Origin: Anaerolinea sp.
Lineage (GTDB): Bacteria > Chloroflexota > Anaerolineae > Promineifilales > Promineifilaceae
DNA: 64,000 nucleotides
Assembly: GCA_014879875.1 (NCBI GenBank)
Contig: JACSRF010000180.1
Location: 1-64,000 of the forward strand
Direction: 5' to 3'
The position numbers were made by a program, and so were the translations under genes. Positions 38,401 to 50,100 of the stretch are shown piece by piece. Every line of letters starts with the position of its first letter. Position 1 is the first letter of the stretch. The notes under the pieces are model-generated. The model was given only the letters and a program-made list of their open reading frames with translations. It searched no databases and had not been told where the DNA came from.

Positions 38401-41400
38401 GTCAGATAGTTTACGACCAGCCGGTGAATTGTATCAGCCGCAAACAGGTCGGTGTTGTACTCCATTTTGCCCTGCCAGCTTTCACCCTCTGGCTCGATCC
38501 ACAGCGTTAAATCGTAATTGGCATGATGCTGTGCCAGTGGAATCGGTTCAAACTGCAATCCTTCTATGTCAAAAACAGGGGTGGGTGTGTTTTGTAGGAC
38601 GAGGGCCGTTTGGAAGAACGGCGTATGACTGAGTGCACGCTCCGGTTGCAGTTCTTCAAGCAGTTTTTCAAAAGGAATGTCCTGGTGAGCGTACGCATCC
38701 AGTGTTGTGCTGCGCACGCGCTGTAGTAACTGCTGAAAGGTGGGATTGCCAGCGAGAGCAGTGCGCAAAACCAACGTGTTGACAAAGTAGCCGATCATAT
38801 GGCGCATCTCTTCCCGGTTGCGATTGGCAATGTATGTGCCTACGCTAATGTCTGTTTGCCCGCTGTACCGACTCAGTAACAGTTGAAACGCAGCCAGCAA
38901 TAGCATGAAGGGAGATGCTTTTTCTCGCTTACCAAACGATTGAATCTGTGCTAACAATGTGTCTGAAAAAGAAAAGCGGTAGACATCGCCATTGAATGTT
39001 TGCACAGCAGGACGGGGATAATCGGTTGGTAGTGGTAAAAGCCTGGGTGCGCCCTCAAGCTGCTTTTGCCAATATGAAAGCTGCTGCTGGAGAACCTTCC
39101 CTAGCAGCCATTGCCGCTGCCAATGAGCAAAATCAGCATACTGTAATGCCAGTTCGGGCAGTGGTGAGCGTTTTCCCTGCACAAACGCGGCATACAACGT
39201 TTCCATTTCGCCGATAAAAACGGCCGTTGACCACCCATCCGAAACAATGTGATGAACCGTCACCGAGATAATCGTCTCGTCGTCTTCCAGGCGAATGAGT
39301 GAAAACCGCCACAGTGGGCCACCTCCCAGATCGAATGGCTGTACGCGACTGTTCTGAATGGCTTCTTGTACGGCCGTTTCCTGTGCAGCGGTTGGCAAAG
39401 TGCGTAAATCAATAACCGTGACAATATCCGGAGGTGTGGCAGCGATAATTTGAACCGGTTGGTTGTCTATTGTGGCAAATGTCGTGCGAAACGCTTCGTG
39501 CCGACGAGCGACTTCGGTAATACAACGTTGGAATACAGTAATGTCTAATTTCCCCTGACAGCGAACGGCAAATGACAAATGATATGCCGGATTTTCTGGC
39601 TCCAGGTGATGCAGGAACCAAAGGCGCTCCTGTGCAAACGAAAGTGGGATAGATTCACCCCGTGAAGTTAGCTGGATACCTGCTTCGCTGCTTCGCGCCC
39701 TCTCCTGCATAGTGATCATTTGCATTGGTTGTGCAGGTTGTTCAATCGTTTCTTCTGATGGTGGTTGATCGATCACCTGTGCCAGAGCAGCAATGGTTGG
39801 CGCTTCAAATAGTTGACGCACGGAAATCTCACAGTTGAATGCCTGACGAATTTTGGCTGTAAGCTGGGTTGCCAGCAAGGAGTGCCCACCTAATTCAAAA
39901 TAATCATCATGGATACCAATCTGTTTGACCCCTAGATTTGTCTGCCAGATGTCGACCAGTCTTGCTTCGGTGCCGTTGCGAGGGGCGACATAGCTGGTTG
40001 GTAACTGGGGCCGTTCATGTATCGTTGTGGGAGTCGTGGCATTGTGTTCAGAAACGGTCGTTACCGCCCCCATCACCCACGCTTCATATCGATCCTGCCA
40101 ATCTCCAGGCGAGACAATCACCTGTGGTAGACGACGCAGACATAACGCATTGACGAAAGCCTCTACCCCTTCGTCAGGGGTCATCGCAACAGAATCAACA
40201 GTTTGTCCTAACTGCTGTTGCTTTGTTTTACCTGGTGCATTTCCGGTAAATTGCCAGCCATCCCAATTGATGCTTAACCAGGGCGTTCTGGATGTAATCT
40301 GTTGTGCCTGGGCCATGCCATCCATAAACCGGTTGGCAGCAGCATAAACAGTGAATCCCAGCCCACCAAGCTGCGCTGCTGTTGAGGAGAAAAGAACACA
40401 GAAATCCATCTGGCGTTGGGTTAATAAATTTGCCAGCAGTTGCGTTCCCTCAACTTTGGGACGTAGCAATCGCTGTACCTGTGCCATATCTATCTCTGGT
40501 ATGGGGATGACGATCTCATCATTTGTCACAGCCGCCAGATGAAGCACACCATGCAGCGCCCCAAAAGATTGCTCAACTTCTCTGAACAAAGCCTCCATCT
40601 GGATTGGATCAGCCGCATCAACGGCAAATAGATGCAATTTTGCTCCCCGGTCTTCCATCTCCTGCACAAAGCGGATGCGCTCGCTTGTTTCATTTGCTGC
40701 GGTCAGCCACTGCGTCCATTCGGGGCGAGGAGGCAAACCAGTGCGGCTGGTGAGAATGAGCTTTGCTTGATATTGCTCAACCAAATAACGAGCTAATGTA
40801 CGCCCGATACGTCCCAAGCCGCCGGTGATCAAGTAAACGCCTTCTGTACGCAGCGGCAGCCCCCTCTTGTTTGGTGGGGCAACGGGAGCAAATGCTTGTA
40901 TCCAACGACGTTGACCACGAAAAGCAACAAACGGGTACTCAGGTGTGGTTAGCAGTTCGGTCACAAACAATTTGTCATTTTCGATGGTAACTGAAAAAGG
41001 GGCAGCAGCGATGTCAATGCAGCGCAGTGTGATATGTGGGTATTCCTGAGCAAAAACGGGTGCTGCTCCCAACAGCAGGCATTGTTCTGCATCAGGTAAT
41101 TCATGATAACTGACCTGCTGCGCCTGATGAGTCAGGATATCGACATGGGTGATAGATGTGGTTTTGCTCAAAGCTTGGGCCAGCTTCAGCCATTCTGTAA
41201 AGTCAAATTGGCCCGTTGCACAATAAATGATACGTTGCGGCTTTTCGTTTTCTAAGACAGCAAGGTAGCCTTCGACATCATGGCTGTCACGCATGAACGT
41301 CCATGTATGCCCAATTTCGCCTAGCCAACTGGCTAAAGCTTGTTCGATTTGGGTATGATCGATCAATATGAGCCAATTTGTTGGCGGTAGATCAGGCGTT

Positions 41401-44117
41401 GGCAAACTGATTGGCTGCCAGGTCGGCAGATAGAGCCATTCATGAATGTTGGCGCGCTTCCCACTCTGTTTTTGTGGTGTGGTTGATGCGTGTGGCGATA
41501 TCCAGTGGCGTTTACGATCAAAAGCATAGCCAGGCAGAGAAACACGGCGACGTCTGCCTGCATCATGCATTCTTTCCCAGTCCAATGTTTGTCCCGCCAG
41601 CCAAAGGCGGGCAACGGCCGTTTGCAGAAATGTGGTATCTGCTGTTTTTTCCTGGGGATGGGGCAGCGATGCAATAGATAGATGTTGTTGTGTGAATGAC
41701 TGCAACGTGTGTCCTGGTCCTACTTCTAGAAAGAGAGGATTTGTGTCTGCTGCGGCGGTTTGTACACTGGCTGCAAATTGAACCGGCTGGCGTAGATGGT
41801 TGGACCAATAGGCGGGATTGATGGCTTCGGTTGTGGTGAGCCATCTACCTGTGACGTTGGATATAATGGGGATTTGCGGCGCATGGCGTTCAAACTGGGC
41901 AACGCAAGTAGCAAATTCCTCTTGTATCGGTTCCATCATCTGTGAATGAAAGGCATGAGAGGTATGCAAGCGGCGGTATTGTATATTTTGCTGCGCCAAT
42001 TGTGCTTGCAAGGTGGTAATGGCCGTTTCTGTCCCCGACACTACAGATAAATCAAGGCGATTGACAGCCGCCAGCGATAGTTCTTCATGCAAGAAGGGAT
42101 GAACGGCCGTTGCTGGCAAAAAAACTGCCAGCATTGCCCCTGCCGGTAATTGCTGCATCAACTGCCCGCGTTTGGCTACAATTGCCAGCGCATCTTCCAA
42201 CGTAAAGACACCGGCCAAACACGCAGCCACATACTCTCCCAAACTGTGCCCAATCATTGCCTGTGGCGTTACACCCCATGTCCGCCACACTGTCGCCAGC
42301 GCATATTCAACGGCAAATAAGGCTGGCTGCGCCAGAGCGGTTTGTTTCAATTGTTCGGCTGCTGCCGCTTCCATTTCAACCGGTGGATACAGGACATCCA
42401 GCAAATTGATGCCCAGGGTGGGTTTTAACAAATCTGCACATTGGTCAAGTACATCCTGAAACAAGGCGATATGCTCATACAGGCCGCGCCCCATGTTGAC
42501 GTACTGCGCCCCTTGTCCGGGGAACATAAAAACGAGTCCCGGTGGCGCATCTGGAGCCGTTGCCGACAAAAGTCGCCCTGTGTCTGGCGCTTCTAACGCT
42601 GAGATCGCATCGGAGACAGTACGGCAGAGCAAAGCACGTCGCTGCTCAAAATGCTGCCGCCCAACTTGGAGCGTATAGGCGGCATCGGCCAGGTTCAAAC
42701 CGGGATGTTGGCGCAAATGATCAGCCAGCGCTGCTGTTAGCGTATCAAGGCTTTGTGTTGTTTTTGCAGATAGGAGTACAAGCTGCTCATGGGGTGTTGG
42801 CGAACTCTGTGCCTGTGCTGGCGCTTCTTCTAAAATGATGTGAGCATTTGTGCCGCCAATACCAAAGGAACTGACACCGGCGCGGCGCGGATGATCTTTG
42901 GCCGGCCAGGCTTGTAATTCAGATGAGAGCAAAAAGGGGCTGTTGGCAAAATCCATATACGGATTGAGCCGATGAGCATAACGATGAGGTGGTATTTGTC
43001 GGTGGTGTAGGGACAGCACCGTTTTAATCAAACCCGCAATACCAGCCGCCGCATCCAGATGACCGATGTTGCTTTTCACCGATCCGAGGTAGCAAAACTG
43101 TTGGGCATCTGTTTGCAAACGAAAGGCGCGATTCAGGGCTGCAACTTCTATCGGATCGCCCAATAATGTACCTGTGCCGTGTGCTTCGATGTAGCCAATC
43201 GAGTCAGCAGGGACATTTGCGATGGCCAATGCCTCAGCGATGACTTCGACCTGTCCATCTTCGCCAGGAGCAGTATAGCCGATCTTGCGTGAACCATCGT
43301 TGTTGATCGCCGATCCCTTGATGACCGCCAGGATAGAATCGCCATCAGCCAAAGCGTCAGAGAGCCGTTTCAAGACAACGATTCCCACGCCATTGCCGCC
43401 AACCGTCCCTTGGGCGTCGGCCGAAAAGGCCCGACAATGCCCATCCGGCGAAGTCACGCCCCCTTCTTCGTACAGGTAGCCTGAGGCAAGTGGCACTGTC
43501 ACCGCAGATCCACCGGCCAATGCCATATCACATTCCCAATTGAGTAAGCTCTGGCAAGCTAAATGCACGGCAACCAGCGAAGTGGAACAGGCGGTCTGTA
43601 CGGTTACGGCCGGCCCCCTGAGATTCAAGCGATATGCGACCTGGGTCGTGATAAAATCCTTATCGTTGCTAATAACTGCCTGGTAGCTGTTGCTGTAATC
43701 GGGGTGTGCCAGGATATTGCGTAGCAAATAGGTGTTTAGATTGCTCCCGGCGTAGATTCCAACACGGCCGTTAAAGCGATCTGGGGTGTGACCTGCATCT
43801 TCCAGAGCGTGCCAGGCGCATTCCAGAAAAAGACGCTGTTGGGGATCCATCAAAGCCGCTTCGTGTGGGTTGATCTTAAAAAATCGGGCATCAAAACAAT
43901 CTGCATCAGCTAAAACACCCTTTGCTTTGACATAGTGGGAGTCTTGCAGCAACTGTGGTGGCACACCAGCAGCCAGCAATGTTTCATTATCTAACGTAGC
44001 GATGCTTTCGGTGCCCTGGCTCAGGTTTTGCCAGAATTCGTTGACATTAGCTGCCCCCGGAAAGCGGCCAGCCATCCCAATAATGGCGATGTTGTAGAGG
44101 GAGTCTGTATTTTCCAT
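35499..44117 (-). CDS. hybrid PKS-NRPS, KS-AT-KR-ACP-C-A-PCP-TE (2872 aa)
   Basis: KS VQTACSTSL; AT GHSLGEY/HAFH; KR YLITGGLGRIGRTLA; ACP FELGGHSLLATQ; C HHIVSDGWS; A YTSGSTGHPKG; PCP FDLGGHSLLALR; TE VGYCFGGLVAYEMA, GDHVSMI. Confidence 0.95.
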   Translation of the reverse strand: MENTDSLYNIAIIGMAGRFPGAANVNEFWQNLSQGTESIATLDNETLLAAGVPPQLLQDSHYVKAKGVLADADCFDARFFKINPHEAALMDPQQRLFLECAWHALEDAGHTPDRFNGRVGIYAGSNLNTYLLRNILAHPDYSNSYQAVISNDKDFITTQVAYRLNLRGPAVTVQTACSTSLVAVHLACQSLLNWECDMALAGGSAVTVPLASGYLYEEGGVTSPDGHCRAFSADAQGTVGGNGVGIVVLKRLSDALADGDSILAVIKGSAINNDGSRKIGYTAPGEDGQVEVIAEALAIANVPADSIGYIEAHGTGTLLGDPIEVAALNRAFRLQTDAQQFCYLGSVKSNIGHLDAAAGIAGLIKTVLSLHHRQIPPHRYAHRLNPYMDFANSPFLLSSELQAWPAKDHPRRAGVSSFGIGGTNAHIILEEAPAQAQSSPTPHEQLVLLSAKTTQSLDTLTAALADHLRQHPGLNLADAAYTLQVGRQHFEQRRALLCRTVSDAISALEAPDTGRLLSATAPDAPPGLVFMFPGQGAQYVNMGRGLYEHIALFQDVLDQCADLLKPTLGINLLDVLYPPVEMEAAAAEQLKQTALAQPALFAVEYALATVWRTWGVTPQAMIGHSLGEYVAACLAGVFTLEDALAIVAKRGQLMQQLPAGAMLAVFLPATAVHPFLHEELSLAAVNRLDLSVVSGTETAITTLQAQLAQQNIQYRRLHTSHAFHSQMMEPIQEEFATCVAQFERHAPQIPIISNVTGRWLTTTEAINPAYWSNHLRQPVQFAASVQTAAADTNPLFLEVGPGHTLQSFTQQHLSIASLPHPQEKTADTTFLQTAVARLWLAGQTLDWERMHDAGRRRRVSLPGYAFDRKRHWISPHASTTPQKQSGKRANIHEWLYLPTWQPISLPTPDLPPTNWLILIDHTQIEQALASWLGEIGHTWTFMRDSHDVEGYLAVLENEKPQRIIYCATGQFDFTEWLKLAQALSKTTSITHVDILTHQAQQVSYHELPDAEQCLLLGAAPVFAQEYPHITLRCIDIAAAPFSVTIENDKLFVTELLTTPEYPFVAFRGQRRWIQAFAPVAPPNKRGLPLRTEGVYLITGGLGRIGRTLARYLVEQYQAKLILTSRTGLPPRPEWTQWLTAANETSERIRFVQEMEDRGAKLHLFAVDAADPIQMEALFREVEQSFGALHGVLHLAAVTNDEIVIPIPEIDMAQVQRLLRPKVEGTQLLANLLTQRQMDFCVLFSSTAAQLGGLGFTVYAAANRFMDGMAQAQQITSRTPWLSINWDGWQFTGNAPGKTKQQQLGQTVDSVAMTPDEGVEAFVNALCLRRLPQVIVSPGDWQDRYEAWVMGAVTTVSEHNATTPTTIHERPQLPTSYVAPRNGTEARLVDIWQTNLGVKQIGIHDDYFELGGHSLLATQLTAKIRQAFNCEISVRQLFEAPTIAALAQVIDQPPSEETIEQPAQPMQMITMQERARSSEAGIQLTSRGESIPLSFAQERLWFLHHLEPENPAYHLSFAVRCQGKLDITVFQRCITEVARRHEAFRTTFATIDNQPVQIIAATPPDIVTVIDLRTLPTAAQETAVQEAIQNSRVQPFDLGGGPLWRFSLIRLEDDETIISVTVHHIVSDGWSTAVFIGEMETLYAAFVQGKRSPLPELALQYADFAHWQRQWLLGKVLQQQLSYWQKQLEGAPRLLPLPTDYPRPAVQTFNGDVYRFSFSDTLLAQIQSFGKREKASPFMLLLAAFQLLLSRYSGQTDISVGTYIANRNREEMRHMIGYFVNTLVLRTALAGNPTFQQLLQRVRSTTLDAYAHQDIPFEKLLEELQPERALSHTPFFQTALVLQNTPTPVFDIEGLQFEPIPLAQHHANYDLTLWIEPEGESWQGKMEYNTDLFAADTIHRLVVNYLTLLEAALTKPATFVSDLPLVTKAEQQQLTTWNERTQLVLPSHSFVHTWFTAQTMKTPDKTAVIYGAQSITYGELEQRANQLAHYLRQRGVGPDVFVGLYLPRSLDAVISMLAVLKAGGAYVPLDPAYPQERIAWMLADTQLLLLLTHRSLTDKLPLHQATHVYLDEAWPDIAAIPHAAEPPQVPLHPDNLAYLTYTSGSTGHPKGVMATHKTMLHYLAAIMAAFELAPLDRVLQFAPLSFDATVEEIYPALLCGATVVLKPEEMIVPGRPFHDLIEQFRITVLSLPVAFWQEWIIAAKHTSLSMPASLRMVWLNAESPSPKLFAEAVHLGEGRIKWFNTYGPTETTVTAALFQSSCQDDQPWHHIPIGYPLANTKLYILDSNLQPVPVGVVGELYIGGSGVGRGYLNRPALTAERFLPNPFSGTPGARLYQTGDRTRYLPDGKVVFLGRSDDQVKIRGFRIEPGEIKAVLDTHPLVDKSFVTTQTDQEAPCLAAYIVASPTITKEQINLKETLTLFLADKLPKYMIPTMFMQLDAFPLTPNGKIDKAALPIPDHTQAGSTNYVAPRDAVELHLVQIWEDLLSVNPVGVKDSFFDLGGHSLLALRLMSRIQQASNQYVPLSALMQEPTIEALAAVLRQDAEPPTSSSPLLLIKPGEINPPIYGIHAVEGNALFYHNLSRHLVLRRPFYGIEAVGLNGRQKPFTTVEEMASHYITHIRQQQPEGPYWLVGYCFGGLVAYEMAQQLHQQGETVELLALLDTTAQLENPFVRIDLTALDPTGDLLTIYLALHVAAELAGVPFHFASIQYTHLFTSSNFSRDVLLEKLLQQAKAHQLVQLTVEQCLQLPFPALIDHIMKQGLALAKSRQTVPVDIEIDYMHNILRVRQAVENAELRYTLEPYLQTPYPGQTVLFRAVEHPSDQVYDLGWSPLLSGKFEIMPVPGDHVSMITDADNARVLAHQLQRYLDLMKV

Positions 44118-44123
44118 TCTGTA

Positions 44124-47100
44124 TCAACCCTTTCTTACGCGTGCTCTGTGTCGTTCTATATGATGTTGCTGAACAGCAGTGCGTCGGGCTGTAGCCCGTG
44201 CCATAACTTCATGCTGAATGGGTTGCTTTTGACCTTGCTCCTCTTGTTGCTGCCCTAAATAACTTGCCAGGGCAACAACAGTCGTGTATTTGAACAAGAG
44301 TTGCAGCGAAACAGGTTGATCAAGCTGTTGTGCAAGCCGCTCTTGCACCTGAACCAGCAAAAGCGAGTGACCACCCAGATCGAAGAAGTTGTCGTGCCGA
44401 CCAACACGCTCGATTTTTAGGGATTCTTGCCATATGGCGGCAATTTTTTTCTCCAACTGGTTATTGGGCGGTGTATAAGTAGTGTGGCGCGAGGTCGTCA
44501 ATTTGTCTTTTATTGAAGCTATCAACACCTGCCGGTCTACTTTTCCGTTAGGCGTTAGCGGCAATTCGTCTTGCAGGATAAGTGTGGTTGGTATCATGTA
44601 AGCGGGTAACTGCGTGGTCAGGTATGTGTGGATCTTCTGAATAAAGGCTGATTCGTCTGATTCAACTGTTTTTCGATAAGCGCCATTGGGCACAACACAG
44701 GCAACCAGGTTTGTGTCCATGTGCTGTTCATTGGGCATGGTCAAGATGATGCTGTCATGAACATCGGGGTGGGCTATAAGGGTGGCTTCGATTTCACCGG
44801 GTTCGATACGAAAACCCCTGATCTGTACCTGATGATCCAGACGACCGGCGAACTCTAAACGGCCGTCTGGCAAATACCTTACTTTGTCACCGGTGCGATA
44901 CAGACGACTACCAGGTTCATGACTGAAAGGATTAGGCAGGAAACGTTCAGCCGTAAGCGCAGGACGCCGCAAGTATCCCCGCGCTATCCCTGCTCCTGAT
45001 ATATACAACTCGCCATAAACGCCGACTGCAACGGGCATCATCTGTTGATCCAATATGTATAATTCTGTATTAGCAATCGGACGACCAATGGTGGGCGCTG
45101 CATATTCGGGTGATGGTTCATCAACAGCAGGCACAATCGTCGAGGTTGTGACAACAGTGTATTCAGTTGGCCCGTAATTGTTAATTACCTGAAAAGGGAG
45201 TGTTGTTGGGGGATAGATTCGCAGTCGATCCCCACCAGTTAACAGCATCTCCAAAGATGCGTCTTCGGGCCAGGGCAAGGTCATCAGATTCGCCGCCAGG
45301 GGAGTTGGCACAAACGATTTAGTAATTTGCTGAGTTACCATCCAATCACGCAACTGCGAAGGGGATAGGCGCAAATGTTCAGGAGGTAGGTAAAGGGATG
45401 CCCCACTGACCAACGCTGCCCATATTTCCCAAACAGCTGCATCAAAACCTAATCCAGACAAATGTGTCATCCGATCCGTGGGCGAAACCAAAAAGTTGTG
45501 TTGATGCCAGGTAACTAAATTCAACAGCCCCGCATGTGTGAGCTGTGTCCCTTTTGGCTTTCCTGTCGAGCCAGACGTGTAAATGATGTAAGCGATCTGC
45601 TCAGGCAAAAGGCGGCTGTCTGGATCATTTGCTTTTTCTGTGCCGAGGGTCTCCCATTGCTGGTCCAGCAAAAGGGTATTGTATATGTTTTGAGGTAGAT
45701 GGCTTTCGATGAGAGCGGTTTCTGTGATCAGGATTAAATCAGGATATGATTGACAGAGATCATCGAGAACGTAAGCTAACCGTTCTGTGGGATGTTGTGG
45801 GTCTAGTGGCACATAAGCCCCACCTGCTTTAAGGATACCGAGCAACGTGATGATCATCTCTGGTGACCGGTTCAGGCAAACGGCAACGGGCTTTTCTGGC
45901 CCAATACCCTGCCGTTGCAAATAGTGGGCGATTTGGTTGGCGCGCCGGTTGAGTTCTTCATAGGTCAGTGGTGATCTGTTCTCGGCTGGCACAACGGCCG
46001 TTGCATCGGGCCTCGCGACAGCCTGCTTAGCCACCAGTTCAGGCACAGATCGAGAGGAAGCAGGTACTCTTGTCTGGTTCCATCTCTCAAACAGGGCTTG
46101 TTCCGTTGTGGTTAAGAAGGTGAAGTTGCTAACAGGCGTATGAGGCGCAGCGACGATTTTAGTCAGCAAATTTTGGAAATGAGCAGCCGTCCTGTTGATG
46201 GTTTCCGCTGTAAACAAATCTGTGCTGTAAATGAACGCGCCTTGCAAACGGCCGTTCTCTGTCCACATATGACACTCCAGATCAAAACGGACTGTGCCCG
46301 TGTCCAGTAAAAAGGGAGATACCGTTAACTCTGGCACGAAGACATCCGGAACAGGGGCGTTTTGCAGTGCAAAAACAACCTGGCTTAATGGGTTTTTGCC
46401 CAAATCACGTTCCGGCTGTAATTTTTCGACCAACAATTCAAAAGGCAAATCTTGATTTGCATAAGCCTCTAAAGCTGTTTGCTTAACGCGATGCAGCAGT
46501 TCGCTAAACGTTGGCTGCTGCCTCAAATCGGTGCGAATGACCAACGTATTAACAAAAGCGCCAATCAAATGCTCGATTTCCATATGGTTACGATTGGCAA
46601 CAGGCGTACTAACAGCAATATCTGTTTGTTGGGTGTAGCGATACAGCAGTGTCTGAAACGCAGCCAGCAAGACCATAAACAGAGATGCCTGCTCTTGCTG
46701 GCTCAATTCGTTTAGTTGTTGTGTCAATGTTGAGGACAAATGGAAAATATGTTGGCTTCCTTTACCGGAAGGAACGGCCGGTCTTGGATAATCTCTAGGT
46801 AAATCTAGTTCGGGTAATCCCACCAGCTTATCATGCCAATAAGCAAGCTGTGTTTCCAGCCGCTCAGCTTGAAGATAACGGCGCTGCCAGACTGCGAAAT
46901 CAGCATATTGAACAACCAGAGGTGGCAAGGAGGCAGGATATCTGTCAATCGTTAAACTTTGATAAATTGTAAACAACTCGTCCAATAAAATACCAACCGA
47001 CCAACCATCGGCGATAATATGATGTAATGTGAGCAGCAAAATATGTTCTTCCGGTGCAAGGCGCAGGAGACACCCCCGCAGCAGCGGCCCGACTGACAAA

Positions 47101-50100
47101 TCAAAGAGCCGTCGTGCTTCTGTCGCTAACTGCTTTTGTGCTGCTGCCTCCCGTTCATGGTCAGGCAGTGCAGATAAATCGGCAACGTCTAAACTGATTG
47201 GCAGCACAGGGGCAACTTTTTGCACAGCCTGATTATCCGATGACAAGATAAATGTGGTTCGCAATATCTCGTGGCGATTGATGATTTCATTAAGACTTTG
47301 CTCTAATAACGGTATGTTTAACTGGCCGCACAGGCGCAGAGTGGTCGGCAGATTATAAACCGGATGATGACCTACAAGCCGATCCAGAAACCACAATCGC
47401 TGCTGAGCAAAGGATAACGGGTATTCATTTGCACGCGGAACGGGTTGAATAGAATCGGTAATTCCCTGTCTTTGTTCAACACGGTTTGACTTGAAAGCCT
47501 GCTTCTGGTCAATAATCTGTGCCAGCGCGGCGATAGTTGGCGCTTCAAAGAATATTTTGAGCGGCAGGTCAATCTGGCATATGCGGCGAATGCGCGAAGC
47601 TAACTGTGTGGCTAACAGAGAATGACCCCCTAGTTCAAAGAAATTATCATGGATAGATATCTGTTCTAAGGTGAGCAGGTCGCGCCAGATGTCGGCGATT
47701 ATTTGTTCAGTTGGGGTTTCTGGTAAAGTGACGCCGTCTGTTGTGAGCAGATTTGCAGTTGGTGCGGGCAGCGCATTGCGGTCTACTTTCCCATTTGGCA
47801 GCAGGGGTATCTTATCTAAGGAGGTGAAACTGGTGGGGATCATGTAAGCAGGAAGTTGGTTTTGCAGAAAAGCGCGCAGGGTTTGGGCTTCCACATGTTT
47901 GCCCGGCACAAAAACCAGATAAGCGGCCAATCGTTGTGCATTCTGTTCATACGCATAAGCGGCGACCACCGCACGCTGCACTTCAGGGAGTTGTTCTAGT
48001 CTGATTTCAATTTCATCTAGTTCAATGCGAAAACCACGTATTTTCACTTGATGATCTACACGACCCAAAAACTGAATCTGCCCATCTGGTAAATATCGGG
48101 CCAGATCACCCGTTTTATACAAGCGACTGCCCGCTGCTAATTGAGCGTCAGGGTCATTGGGGCGTGCAAATGAATTGGGGATAAATTTCTCGGCAGTCAT
48201 GCGTGGCCGATGTTGGTAGCCGCGTGTGATTCCAACGCCTCCAATATATAACTCACCGGGCGCTCCCGTTGGCGCCGGTTGTAGGCGATCATCCAGAATA
48301 TATAGTTGGGCATGGGGGGCAGCACGACCAATCAGAACTGTATGTAAATGTTCGACTTCATTCAGTGAGCAGGCGTATACACTGCTCCAGACTGCTGCTT
48401 CTGTTGGGCCATACTCATTATAGAGAGGTGTTGAGTTGAAGTTTTCGTAATGATGACGCACAATGGCCGGTGAGCAGGCTTCACCAGCGACAACGGCCGT
48501 TTGCAACGAAGCAAGCTGCTCTGGTGTACTTTCAGTTAGAATCAAATCATACAACGTGGGCAGACACAGCAAGTGCGTTATCTGGTGTTGGGCAATTAAG
48601 CGCCCTAAATGCCGGGGATCACGCTGCTGATCTTCTGTTGCCAGGAAAAGCGTCCCCCCATAGCATAAACTCCAAAAGATGCCAGCCACAGAACTGTCAA
48701 AAGCAAAGGAAGAGAGCGACAAAAACCTTTGCACCGGATGCTCGTAAACAGACACCCGAGCCTGAGTAGAATAGAATAAATTTTCATGGGTAACTTGCAC
48801 CCCCTTCGGCTGTCCTGTAGAACCAGATGTGTAAATAACGTAAGCAAGATTGCCTGGTGTGATATTTTCATCTGGTGCGGTATCAGGATATGGGGCGATC
48901 TGTTCCCAGGCTGTATCCAGGCAAACGATTTGCGCACTGTTTTTTGGCAGCAGGGTTTGCAATGATTGGTGTGTTAGAATAACGGGCATTTGGCTGTCTG
49001 CGATCATGTAAGCCAGACGTTCTTGGGGATAAGTCGGATCCAGTGGTACATAGGCCCCGCCTGCTTTTAGAATCCCGAAAATGCTGAGCAGCATATCAGG
49101 TGAGCGTGAGAGGCAAAGCCCGACCCGTGTTTCCGCACCGACGCCCAATGTTCGCAGATAGTGTGCTAATTGATTGGCACGGCCGTTTAACTCGGCATAA
49201 GTCAAACATTGAGTGGGTACATTGCCGCTTCCATTTTCAAGCCCCACAACGGCCGTTTCCCCCCCCACGCGAGCAGCTTCACGTTCAAGAAGGTGGTGAA
49301 CAAATGTAGGTGTAAACGGCCGTTCGCGAGAAGGCTTGTTCCAATCATAAACAATTTGTTGATACTGTTTGTCAGACAACAAAGGCAAGAACGCGATTTG
49401 CTGCTCAGGGTGAGAGACAATGCTTTCCAGCAATGTCTGCCATTGCGCCACCAGTGAAGCGATTGTATCTGCCTGAAATAGCCCTATGTTATATTCAACG
49501 TAACCACTGATATCTGAACCGTTATCAAACAGGGATAAGGTGAGATCGAATTTCGTGGTTTGTGTAGTGACAGGAATCGGTTTGATCGTTAAATCGGGCA
49601 GTGACAATTGACTAAACTGGGCATCTTGCAAAGAAAAAGTCACTTGAAAAAGTGGGTGTTGATTGGGCAAGCGTTCTAATTGCAATGTTTCCAGTAAGCG
49701 AGCGAGGGGCAGCTCTTCATGCTCATAAACTTGTAAGCAGTTCGCCCGGACCTGTTTTAACAAAGCGAGAAAGGGCAGTTGGCCGTCTAAACTGGCTCGG
49801 AAAACTAAGGTGTTGGCAAAAAAGCCCACCAGATCAGCCACTTCTGTCCGATTGCGATTCGCCACCGGTGAACCAACCAGAAATGCTTGCTGACCCGTGT
49901 AACGGTACAGTAAAACTTGATAAGCAGCCAGCAAAGTCATGAACAGCGTGGTTCCCTGTTCTTGGCTAAGCTGTTTCAAAGAGGCGCTCAGGTCCGGCGA
50001 CAAAGCAAATGCCTGTTGCGCACCCTGATTTATCGGTTCAGATGAACGTGGGTAATCAGTTGGCAGTTCCAAAAGATGTGGTATGTCTGTCAGATTTTCC

